17,648 nucleotides of DNA from Acanthamoeba castellanii str. Neff (taxonomy: Eukaryota > Discosea > Longamoebia > Acanthamoebidae), in assembly GCF_000313135.1 (NCBI RefSeq), contig NW_004457516.1:86803-104450 (forward strand), read 5' to 3'. Positions 7,999-17,019 of this stretch are shown piece after piece. Below the pieces are notes generated by a model. The model did not search any database. It was not told where the DNA came from and worked only from the letters and a program-made list of their open reading frames with translations. The position numbers and the translations under genes are program-made. Numbering within the stretch: position 1 is the stretch's first letter; the number at the start of each line of letters is the position of its first letter.

Positions 7999-10823
7999 TC
8001 ATCCGAATTCGTACAGCTCGTCCTCCTCCTCGGTCTCCTCCTCGGTGGTCACCTCCTCCACGACGGCCCCGCTGCCGCTGCTCGACAGGTCCTCGTATCG
8101 CGGCGAGGCGAGTGGACCGGACGACGGGTGGTAGGTGTTGTACTGCGCGCCCTCCTTGCTGGCCTTCTCCCCCGGCGAAAAGGGCTTCACCAGGCCGCCG
8201 ATGAGCCCGCCGGCCTTGCCCTTCTTCTTGAGCTCGCGGGCCATCTGCTGGTTGGCCGCGGTCTTGATGTTGATCACCTCGATGGCGTCTTCAAAGTCTT
8301 CCACGCGAGAGGCGTGGCGAACTGCATGTGCTGGAGGAGATTGACCACAAACATCTTCTGCAGCTGCGTCTGCTTCACGATCTCCGCCATGTCGCCTAAC
8401 AACAACAAGGAAGACGAAGACGAAGACGAAAAGGCTCAGCGGGTCGTGCTCAACCAACACGCGTGCGTGCGTGCGTGCGTGCGTACCGATTGCGCCGTTC
8501 TGGTCGAAGATGACTGGGACGAGGGTCATCGCCAAGTTGTCCTCGTCCATCTTGGTGACGGCCTTCTCGGGGAGGATGAGCTGCTGCAGGAACTGGATCA
8601 CGTAGCCGAGCGTCTTCTGGTTGATCTCCGGCATCTCGCTCACGATCGCCAGGCTCTTCTCGGGATCGCCGATGCTCTCCGTGCATCGTTGCCTGGCGAG
8701 AGAAGAGAAGGTAAGCCACTGACCGACGCCCGCGGCGGGCAAGGACGGAGCGAAGCGTACGTGAGGGTGTCGGGGATGAGGGATTGCGGGAGCGACGATA
8801 GCCAGAGCTTCATGAGCGATGCAGCGTTGTGGGCGTCGAGGAAGTCGTCGGCATACTCCTGCTCTCGTATCGTCTCCTTCAGTGCCTCCAAATTGTGCGC
8901 GTTGCCCGAAATCCTGTGTGCGAGCAGCACTAAGCCTCGATAGCCATGGAAAAGGCGGTGGTGGCGGCAGGTTGTGCCGTGTGTGTCGTATGGTTACCTG
9001 AAAATGCCCTCCTTCTTGTGGCCCTCGAGGAGAATGATGGCGTGTGCACAGTTGAGCAGCACGATAGGCACCTGGAGGTGCGGATGGTCCAGTCGCTGCC
9101 GCTGCATCAGCTCCTCGAGCGAGACGCCGAACACCTCCTTGCCCGACGCACGTCCGGGCTGCCGTGTGCTGCCCTTCTTCGGGTTGGGCTTCCGCCGGCT
9201 GCCCTCGCGCTTCTCCTTCTTCTCCTCCTTTTTCTTCTTCTTCTCCTCCTTCTTCTCATCCCGATGCGACTTGCTCTGCCGACGCGACGACGTCGACGTG
9301 GCGCCAAGCTTCGATAGCGGCGACGGCCCGTTGTTCATTGACGACTGCTGCACGGCCTGCGCCTCCATCGACAGCGAGCGCTGCGGGAAGATGGAGGTGA
9401 TGACCGGGTGCGGCGCCGAGTGCGATGACGAGGAGCGCGTGCGGCGCGGGGACTCGAGCGGGTTGGAGGAGAGAGATGCCGGGGGCGATGACGACGATGA
9501 CGTCGGCGACGAAGGCTGCGACAGCGGCTGGTAGACCGACATCACGCGGGAGCGCGGCGAAGAGGGTCCTCCTGCGCCGGAGGGAGAGCCGAGCGCGTTG
9601 AGCGGGAGAGTGCCGAAGGAGTGCGAGGTGGTGCCGTTGTGCAGGATCGGGCGCAGGCTGGTGCGCGGCGACGACGAGCGCGGCGACACGGGCGCTGACG
9701 CGGTCATAGAGATGGACGACGGCGACAGGGCCGGATTGGAGAAGGCCATCGTTACGGGCGAGTGTGAGACGGAGGGCATCGGCGGCCGCAGGTGCGGCAG
9801 CGTGCGGTTGCGCTTGAGCCGCGCGATGGCCGCGTTCTGCTCCTCGGTGAGCTTGTCCACTCCGCTGTGGTCGCTGTCCTGCGCGCCGGCCGCGTACTCC
9901 TCCTCGCCCACCTCCGGAATCCGCGGCTGCTCGAGGCTGCGCCCCAGGAACCGGCCGCCGCTGCCCCGCAAAATGTCGTCCAGCCGCATCCGGTCCTCCG
10001 CAGAGCCCCCGGCGCTCTGCTGGCGCAGGTGGTTCACGGTGACCGATCGCTTCAGTATGCGCGAGCCCGACCCGCCTTCGCCATCATCCTGCGGCGCGCC
10101 GGCGGCCTCCTCCTTCGCCTTGCCATCTCCGAGGTCCTGCACCCGACGGCCAAAGAGTTTAGTTTCTCAGCAAGCACCGGCGATCGGAGAACGAAAGCGA
10201 AAGGGAAAGAGCGAAGGCGACTAAAAAGAACGAAAGCGAAGAAGGCGCGTACGGCGATGGCGTTGGGCGGGAGCTGATCGGCGAGCAGGGAGAGGGTCTC
10301 GAGGCTCTGTGAGTGTTGGCGCACGTGGGTGGGTCCGCTGATGGCGGGAGGGCTACTGTCGCCGTCGCCGGAGTCGCCGCCACTCGGACGGAAGGACTGC
10401 ACGATCCCGCCGGCCGCCTCACGCTTGACGTAGATCTGCGGAAACCAGCCCTTCTTCTTCCCGACCTCGCCAAAGAACTTCTCGCCGTCCGCCGACCCCG
10501 ACAGCACCTTCACCAGCCCGCCCTTTGACAGAGACAGCGCCCTTTACATTTGATGGTTTTAGTTGTTGCGGTTGGTGGTGTGCCAAAGAATTATTGGATG
10601 TATTATGAGAATTGGGCTAACACCGTAACGCGTAAAAGGAAATAAATAAATAAATAAATAAATAACTGGTGGAAACTGAGTGAGGCCACGAGTAATACTA
10701 AAATCAAATAAAAGAAATGAAATATATAAATTAATCACGAGGGGGGTACCCTTTGTCCTTGCTCTTCCAGTTTTGTAGGGCGCGGGCATAGAAAACGGTC
10801 TCTCCGCCTCCGCTCTCGGCCAT
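7999..10823 (-). CDS. SH3-RhoGAP signalling protein
   Basis: This is a predicted GTPase-activating protein for Rho/Rac-type GTPases, acting on actin and cell motility. Exons 10823-10750, 10541-10253, 10136-8998, 8913-8761, 8692-8487 and 8395-7999 give about 752 residues if one missing base is allowed at 8300-8328. Residues about 8-63 form an SH3 domain (ETVFYARALQNW, LSLSKGGLVKVL, KKGWFPQIYVK) split by an AT-rich intron. A long Ser/Pro-rich linker with many SP sites follows, then a Lys/Glu-rich block and the RhoGAP domain. The RhoGAP domain has FGVSLEELM, VPIVLLNCAHAI, GHKKEGIFRISGN with the arginine finger near residue 501, LPQSLIPDTL, and a segment corresponding to the NLA-x-x-x-x-P helix (DNLAMTLVPVIFDQN). 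The tail is acidic (VTTEEETEEEDELYEFG). MAESGGG at 10823 is chosen as the start because it immediately precedes the SH3 domain; an open frame extends to 11063 but looks like UTR. Confidence 0.88.
8461..8484. repeat. (GCGT)6 tetranucleotide repeat at a splice donor
   Basis: Six perfect GCGT units on the plus strand read as ACGC repeats on the minus strand, directly following the donor G|GTACGC of the RhoGAP intron 8486-8396. The donor's own GTACGC merges into the repeat. Confidence 0.9.
10542..10749 (-). other. AT-rich intron inside the SH3 coding region
   Basis: The donor GG|GTACCC follows KSKDK and the acceptor TAAAG|G precedes ALSLSKGG, both phase 2, restoring a continuous SH3 domain. The 208-nt intron holds a (TTTA)n tract on the minus strand. 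Without splicing, the SH3 domain is cut by stops at both ends. The acceptor (AAAG) is weak in pyrimidines, so a neighbouring acceptor is not fully excluded. Confidence 0.72.
10640..10665. repeat. (AAAT)n microsatellite, about 6 copies
   Basis: Six tandem AAAT units plus two extra bases on the plus strand lie within the first intron of the SH3-RhoGAP gene. Being non-coding, length variation should be tolerated. Confidence 0.9.
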
Positions 10824-11182
10824 CTCTCTTTTCTTTGTTGCAAAAAAATCCTCTCCTTCTCCTCCTGGTGCTCCGTCGTCACCTGCCACGGCTCCACAGT
10901 TTCCTCCTCCCGGCTCCTCTCTCTTTCTTTTCCAGCGAGGGGGGCGAGAACCAGCAGTCCAGGATAACACGCAGAAAGCGACGAAGTACCCAACAACCCG
11001 TTGGAACCTATTAATTAAGAGAGGAATGCGCTCGTGCATGCCTTTCATTCCGGGCAGCGGCAAGTTGCGGTTGTGTCGTGTTTTGTGTTTGGTGGTGTCG
11101 TGTGTTGCTGGTGCTGCACACGAGATCCCTCGACAGCGCTGTAAAGGTCATGACATCTGACCGATTCCGTGCCCAGGTAACT
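10824..11182 (-). promoter_or_regulatory. SH3-RhoGAP promoter/5' UTR and MetX 3' flank
   Basis: About 360 bp lie between the MetX stop and the RhoGAP start. The half next to RhoGAP is purine-rich on the minus strand (AG-rich, around 10850-10940) and stays open in the RhoGAP frame up to 11063, but its conceptual translation is low-complexity and unlike the SH3 protein, so it is read as 5' UTR. No clear AATAAA for MetX and no extra gene are seen. Confidence 0.4.
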
Positions 11183-13814
11183 CTAGTTGGGATGGACGAA
11201 GGCGGGGTGGCTGTGGTGGTGGTGGCGCTGGTGGTCATGCTCCAGGAAGTCCCGGATGTGCGGGAGGAACCAGCCCATGTCCAGCAGGAAGGCGTCGTGG
11301 CCGTAGATCGAGCCGCAGGTCCGCAGTCGCACGTCCTTGCCGTGGGCTGGGCAAGGTCATGGCAAACGTGAACACATTTCAGCTCTCTCAGGAGAGAGAA
11401 CACAACGTTGCTCGGAACGAACAGAAGAGCCTCCGGGGTGAGTGAGCGCACCTTGCAGGAGATGGTGCATGTACTGCTGCTCCGATGGTGGAATGAGGAA
11501 ATCCGAATCGACGCCCATGATCATGACTGGGTTGAACCCAGGATTCGTCGATATATAGAGAGAGTCGAGTTAGCGAATCACAGGCCAACCCGTGAATGCG
11601 CGGTCACACGAAGGGTTATGCGAGCGCTACGCACCCTTTGAGTTGATGCGGAGCAGCCCCTCGGAGAAGTTCTTGTGGCCTCGGCCCAGGTCCATGAGGT
11701 CCGTGCATTTCCTGCCCCCCCCCCCAAGCAGCACCGATGAGGGCCCGGCTCACAAATATAAAATAAAAATATATAATCATCAGTACTGGTGGTGCGTACG
11801 AGAGTAAGAGGTAGCTGTTGGGATCGTAGTTGTCGACGAACGAACCGGCTGTGGATGCGGATTGAGTGGGTCAGACCTACCACATTCTTTCCTCAATCGC
11901 AATCGCGGTGGAATGGCACCAACGACGGCGACCCTGGTGCAGTACGGCGAACCTTTGTTTTGGAGATACGACTCCACTTCGAAGTTGATGGCGTCGCCGA
12001 GGTGGTAGGGGCCAGCCGCATCCCAGCTGAAGCGTTGGTTGAATTCCTCTCTCGTTCGATAAGTCACCATTCCTAGGAAAGGCGAGGCCAAGAAATGGGG
12101 GAACAATGTGAGCTTAGGTGACCTCGGGGTCCTCTGACGGCCACCACCCCCGCAGCGCAGACATACCCAGTTGTCGTGCCACAGCCATGCCGTTGGAGGG
12201 GTTGACGCCCTGCTCTCGGTAGTTGCCGTTGCTGTGATGTCGGTGTGATGATGGTGGGCTGTCTTGTGTTCGCCTCCACCAATAAATAATAATAAAAAAA
12301 GAAGGGCACTAAGAGTACCAGTAGTTCGGGTCCCTCAGCACGGCCTGCCTTTGTATGTGCCGCAAGGCCACACTCCCCGGCGTTGATTTGCCTGTTGCGT
12401 TGCCGCAGGACCGAACGGGTGAGTGCCGCCCATATTGTACGTCCACAACTCATACCGGCTTGTTGGTCATACCGGTGCAGGAGATGACGCAGAGGTTGTC
12501 GACGAAGTCTGGATACTCGGAGGCAAACGACAGCGCCACGCACCCGCCTGGCGAACGGTGACATTCATTCGTCAGCGGGTCAGCGTCAGAGACAGAGCAA
12601 CGCGTTAAAGTGTGGCAAAGAGAGAGAGAGAGAGAGAGAGCGGGGTATTAGTACCCAGCGAAGCGCCCACGAGCGCGTGGGCTTTATGTACACTCAAGCT
12701 CTCCAGCAGGGCCATATGCGCTCGCGCCATGTCTAGCACCGGAACCACCACAAGATTACGATCAAGGTGACACACACGCGCACACGCACGCACACACGCG
12801 CACACACTCATACACACACGCGCGCACACACTCATACACATGCACACGCGTGGACCCACGCTCTCGGTCTGTCATGTACCTCTGGGCGTGATCTGAGGGA
12901 AGGTGCCGTTGTAGGCCTTGCCCGTGGCCGGATTGATACTCTGGGAGAGACGAGCATCACACAGCGATACGCACCAGCGCCGATGTCAGATGCGAGACCG
13001 CGACTGCTGCTTGAAGGCCTCCAAAGCGAGCGATTGATGGCATTACCAGGGGGGAGGTGGAGCCAAAGGGAGACCCCAAGCCTGCGGGACATATAACCCG
13101 AAACTTCTCCGTGCTGATCCCCTTGGAGGGACCGAGCATGGCTGTTGCGCACACGAGTGGAGTTCAGTGACGAGATCAAAAGGGGGGGGGCTTCACTGTG
13201 AGGCGCACCTTCCCACCAGCCTGCCGTCGGATCGTCCACGCTTGATCTGTTGCGCAATCACGAGAAATGAAAGCGTCGAGGTTATCGGGCAGCTGCTGGC
13301 GGAGCAGAGAGTGTGTACCTGGCGTGCGAGCCGACGGATAGGGAGGGGAAGAGGAGCACGACCGGGTTGTGCGCGTTTCCCCATTCCTCGTACACGATTT
13401 CCAGCTGCCGGAGCACTCACAGAGAATGAGGCGAGAGGAAGAGCGGGAAGAGATGAAGTGGTCTGTCGGGCACAGACAGAGGATGGCGCACCTCGGGAAG
13501 CGTGCCGCCCAGCTCGAGAGTGAAGGGTCGCTGTATGCGCCTGACCTTGCGTCCCTTGCTGGTGGCGAAGATGGTCGCCTTCTCCACTTCTGCAGCAGTT
13601 TGGTTTGCCCCCCGGGGGGGGGGCGAACGGTGAGCGCAACACACGGGGCACGGTCGGGGCGTAACGGAAAAAAGACTGTGTGGGGGGGGGCAGTACTGGT
13701 TGCCAAACAGCGCGTAAAGGGGCGCACACGGGCGGCCCGAAAGGTGGCTGCAGCGCCCTGCGGCAAGCCAGCTGCCCAGGTGCTTGCAGCGCCCACTACC
13801 AGCCGGCGACGCAT
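11183..13814 (-). CDS. metX: MetX-family homoserine/serine O-acyltransferase, probable mitochondrial precursor
   Basis: This alpha/beta-hydrolase enzyme acylates homoserine (methionine route) or serine (cysteine route). Fifteen exons close in phase to 423 residues: 13814-13697, 13589-13492, 13404-13319, 13246-13209, 13141-13047, 12940-12880, 12732-12655, 12547-12473, 12391-12319, 12231-12167, 12072-11953, 11848-11800, 11711-11635, 11526-11452 and 11346-11183. Family blocks in order are VYEEWGNAHNPVVLLFPSLS, DPTAGWWEAMLGPSKGI, FRVICPAGLGSPFGSTSPLS, INPATGKAYNGTFPQIT, the nucleophile loop VGASLGG (Ser about 190), LRDPNY, GMVTYRTREEFNQRF, NSYLLLS, GVDSDFLIPP (Asp about 353) and SIYGHDAFLLD (His about 386). 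The catalytic triad is therefore complete. The first 41 residues have seven Arg and no acidic residue, as in a mitochondrial presequence. The C-terminus is His-rich. The GSPFGS signature recalls fungal serine acetyltransferases of this fold, so the acceptor amino acid is uncertain. Confidence 0.93.
12619..12640. repeat. (AG)11 dinucleotide repeat
   Basis: A perfect AG/CT dinucleotide run lies within the MetX intron 12654-12548. On the minus strand it is a CT tract inside the intron, about 70 nt upstream of the acceptor. Confidence 0.9.
12770..12851. repeat. (CA/CG)n alternating purine-pyrimidine tract
   Basis: Roughly 80 bp of CA and CG dinucleotides are interrupted twice by a CTCATA unit, giving two near-identical sub-blocks of about 25 bp (each ending CACACACTCATACACA). 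The tract fills much of the MetX intron 12879-12733. Alternating purine-pyrimidine sequence of this type can adopt Z-DNA; that is general knowledge, not shown here. Confidence 0.85.
13608..13690. repeat. G/C homopolymer runs in MetX intron 1
   Basis: The first MetX intron (13696-13590) holds a C6G10 block at 13608-13623 and a separate G9 run at 13682-13690. The C6G10 block can fold back on itself. Such runs are prone to sequencing-length error but, being intronic, do not affect the reading frame. Confidence 0.8.
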
Positions 13815-14182
13815 CTGCCTGTTGTGACAGACTTCGCCAGAAAATTATTGTTTTTGTATTTGGCCGCGGCGGAATGTCCCAAGATCGCCTAATGCTTGTG
13901 CGGGGTCCGGATCGAGCACTACCGTACCCCTTGTGGCTGTGCTCTTTGTCAGGTGCGCAAGGCAGGTTACCTGATGGGTCTCTCGGATTCGTTCCACAAT
14001 CGTGCCATCACCTGCACACACACACCAATTCCCTCTCTACACTGCGCAGACGAGCAAGAATGATAAATGACGTTTTTCTTGTTTCATATTTTATTTTCGA
14101 AAATGTCAATAAATTAAGCACGGCATGTACAGGGGCGACCGCATGGCCGACGAAGAAAAGAAGCTGGCGGCGGGCGGTGGGG
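13815..14182 (-). promoter_or_regulatory. MetX promoter/5' UTR and 3' flank of the SKICH-like gene
   Basis: About 370 bp lie between the MetX start and the stop of the next gene on the same strand. Directly upstream of the MetX ATG is an A/T-rich 5' leader (around 13840-13862). The half near 14183 carries the 3' UTR of the upstream gene, including a poly(A) hexamer. No coding region is supported here. Confidence 0.4.
14090..14095 (-). promoter_or_regulatory. Putative AATAAA polyadenylation signal of the SKICH-like gene
   Basis: On the minus strand AATAAA occurs about 88 nt after the TGA at 14185-14183, in a locally AT-rich stretch that contrasts with the GC-rich coding DNA. Confidence 0.5.
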
Positions 14183-16613
14183 TCACTTGTGGCCGATGAG
14201 GACCAGTCGCAGTTCGTGGAAGGCGTTGTGGAAGATGAGGAAGACGACGAGGGCGAAGATGAGGAAGTAGAAGATGAACTCCTCCGAGAAGGTCACTCTG
14301 CCCATCTCGATCTGGTAGCGCTCCGTCACTCCAAATAGGTCGCGGTGTTCACCTCGCTGCATCGTGATGAGCTCCTCCTCTACTTGACCGTCCTTCTTCT
14401 GTTCCTGCCACTTCTTCTTTTGCTTCAGCTCATCCGCCGTGGCTTTCGTCTTCGCCCGCTCCATCGTCGTCGCGCCGCGACTCCGCTCGCTTCCTGTGCT
14501 GCTCTTCCGCAACGTACGTGGCTCATCGCTCTCCACCGATGGCCCCGGAGCTGGTCGCACTACCACATCGCTGCCACTGGTAGTAGCGCCGCTGCTCGTG
14601 GTGGTGGTGGTGGTCGTGTGCGTCGGCTGTTGCTGTTGCTGCTTGGCGTCGTCGGAGGCCTTGGCCACCTTGGACCCCTTGGGCGACCTGATCGCGCTCT
14701 CCTTCTTCTTCTTCTTCTTCTTCGCCGACTTGATCGAAGACTTGAATTTCTTCTCGCCGAGGAGGTCGGCTGGCGGCGACTCTTCGCAGAAGACGGCGGG
14801 TCGCGCGGCGGGAGAGGAGGCCGCGGAAGATACCGGGCTGAAAGAGGGCGACAGCGTGAGTGACTCGAGCGAATGCGAGGCCTCGGCGAATGGCGTCGGG
14901 CTCAGGTGGAGCACGGGGATCGATGAGGGTGACGAGTGGGTGAGGGCGATGGTCGCCTCCGGCTTCTTCCTGCGCAGGGATCCCCCTCGCCGCCGCTCCT
15001 GCTTCTCCTTCGGGGCCTTCACCACCGTCTCGGTGCCGTCGATGTCGATAATGGACACCACGGGGCTGAACGACGCCGACGATTGCAGCCGCGGTGCCTC
15101 GGCGTCGATACCGGGCTCGTTGTCCGACGTCGATCGCCGAAGCTCCTTCTTGCCGCCTCGCGAGTTCTTTTTCCAGCCCTCGATCACTCCTCGCCCGTCC
15201 TCGCTCTTCATCGTCAGCGTCCGCTCCTTCTCCTTCCACGTCACCTGTCGGCTGCCGCTGCCCTCTTCGTCCTCCCGTTCCTCTTCCTCCGCTTCCGAGT
15301 CTGAGTCCGATGACGAGTCGTTGCGACTTCGCAGAGATCGAATCTGCTGGGGCACCTTGAACGTCACCTCCGCGAGCGTTTGCCCGCCCTTCTGGCACGG
15401 TAATCGCTTGGCCTCCCACTCGAGCAACCGAGCTTGGTCAGCTTCCTCCACCGACGCCAGCCAATCCTCTCGCCACGCTCGCTGCTTCTCTTCTTCGTCT
15501 ACGGCGGTTGGCGCCTCGTACGAAAGGCTGAACGTCATACCACCGGTCCGAGGACTCAGTGGCCCTCCTCCAGAGCTGCCCTTGAGTTCTACACAGACGC
15601 ACCACCCATTAGAGACTGAGCACAATGCTACTCAAATTGCTCGCCTAGGCGCTGTGCGCACACGTACCTTGACGCGGGCATGGCGCGCACTTGTCGTCAA
15701 CAATGTTGAACTCGGGTCCTTGAAGGGCAATCGTTTGCTCCGACCAAGGATCACCCTCGAGCACGTAGTTGATACGGAATCGGCCTTCCCACGCTGGTAG
15801 CTTATCTCCTACAACAACATTCCGGGCGTGAGAACTGTATGCTGTGACTTTCGCCCTCAAGAGCAACAAACACGCCCACGCGATGACTTCAGAAGAAGCT
15901 CGAAAGGACAGCGTACCCGAGAATGTAACGATTCCCTTCCTGCCCTTGGGCACAAAGGCCCAACACTTGCCCGCCACGGGCTGGCTGGTGTGCGACCGAG
16001 TGGGGGTCTCATCAGACCCCTGCATCATTCGACCCAGTTTCCGGACGGCCCTGCTGCTCCCCATGGGCCATATGCCTGTGGGTGGTATCATGCAAAGGCC
16101 GACACTGTTAGAGCTCTGCCACTGCCGACCGCACAGCAGCACCCAAAATGCGTGCACCACACGCCTGCAGCACCCAAAATAAAAGGGCCGAATACTCAGC
16201 TGACACGAGGTGGCGCGTACCGATCCAGTCAGAGGTGGGGTGATCGATGGGAGCGCGCCACTTGACCACAAGGCTCGCCTCCTGGCCACCGTGGTCGCTG
16301 CTCGTCTCCTTCTCTGGCACGCGTTCGATTTTTAAGAGATATCTGTGTGTTTAAATTGCGGTTACGAAGGGATTAAGCATTTCCAAAGAACGAATGAGAT
16401 CAATGGTGCAAAAGAGCAAGAGGTACAACTGGACTTGCAATCAGTGGAATCGTACCCTCCTCGAGAAAAGGATTTGATTTTCTCGAACGCATCTACGACG
16501 TCCGAGGTGAACTGGGGCTTGTGCACGGTAAATCGTCGCTTGAGTGCATCCTTCATGCTGCCTCCCGACTCCTTCTTCTTCATAAGGGGCTTGCCGCCCC
16601 CCACCTCAAGCAT
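14183..16613 (-). CDS. SKICH-like domain, tail-anchored membrane protein
   Basis: Five exons (16613-16456, 16342-16221, 16075-15917, 15808-15668, 15588-14183) close in phase to 661 residues. I do not recognise a named orthologue. Residues about 60-195 resemble a SKICH beta-sandwich: LVVKWRAPIDHPTSDWIGIW (DWIG at 91-94), then CWAFVPKGRKGIVTFSG, then WEGRFRINYVLEGDPWSEQT and PEFNIVDD. SKICH domains occur in CALCOCO/TAX1BP1 autophagy adaptors and in inositol phosphatases such as INPP5K. The middle is long, charged and probably disordered, with acidic Ser/Asp/Glu, Lys8, Gln5 and Thr7 runs. The last 31 residues hold one hydrophobic segment (about 631-646, IFYFLIFALVVFLIF) followed by a short His/Arg/Lys-containing tail. 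No signal peptide is seen, so the protein is probably tail-anchored with the body in the cytosol. The start MLEVGGGK is the most upstream ATG in frame. Which membrane it occupies is unknown. Confidence 0.78.
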
Positions 16614-17019
16614 GGTCCACTATTCTCTTCCTCTTTTGTTGTTTCAAAGACACACCACCGTTATCGCTGGGATTTTTCCGGGCGCGAGGCCATCACACAC
16701 GACCGCGCTCGGTCCAGTTCTCGTCTTGGTCTGCCATGCAACACCAAGTCGCCTTCAGCTGCATCGGCACCAAACGAGACGAACCCACTCCCACTTAAAG
16801 TGTCTGGCTCGTGCAGACAGCTTGGTGTTGCTGCTGCTGTTGGTTCTCTTTCTCTTTCACGTGCGGCCGCACCAGCATGGGCATTTCAAGTAGCAGCTGA
16901 CAAGGTTGTGGTGGACAAGAGGCTTTACTGGAGAACAGGGCTGGGGCGGAGGGGCAAGAGGGAAGCAATGGCCTTGTTATGTACATGATGAGGCAAGGAG
17001 GAGGGTGGAGGCGGAGGGA
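16614..17019 (-). promoter_or_regulatory. Promoter of the SKICH-like gene and 3' flank of gene 7
   Basis: About 400 bp lie between two minus-strand genes. Open frames occur on both strands (for example 16986-16795 minus, 16521-16988 plus), but they show low complexity or no family resemblance and no splice-compatible continuation, so none is called. Regulatory motifs are not obvious. Confidence 0.35.

Noticed and set aside
8396..8486. Apparent transmembrane helix (Leu/Phe/Val run) in the RhoGAP gene
   Set aside because: It arises only by translating the intron between GTACGC and TTGTTAG; the spliced frame instead continues the RhoGAP domain with GDMAEIVKQTQLQK.
10824..11063. Longer N-terminus for the SH3-RhoGAP protein from 11063
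   Set aside because: The open frame upstream of MAESGGG is low-complexity and purine-driven, and the SH3 domain begins immediately after the chosen Met. It cannot be excluded without cDNA.
12770..12851. Possible CRISPR-like or minisatellite array
   Set aside because: The units are plain CA/CG dinucleotides with two CTCATA interruptions; there are no unique spacers, and the tract sits within a MetX intron.
14439..15800. A 453-codon plus-strand open frame antisense to the SKICH-like gene
   Set aside because: It mirrors the long minus-strand exon, is very rich in Ser/Arg/Phe runs created by the complement of Lys/Glu/Asp codons, crosses two minus-strand introns, and shows no family resemblance.
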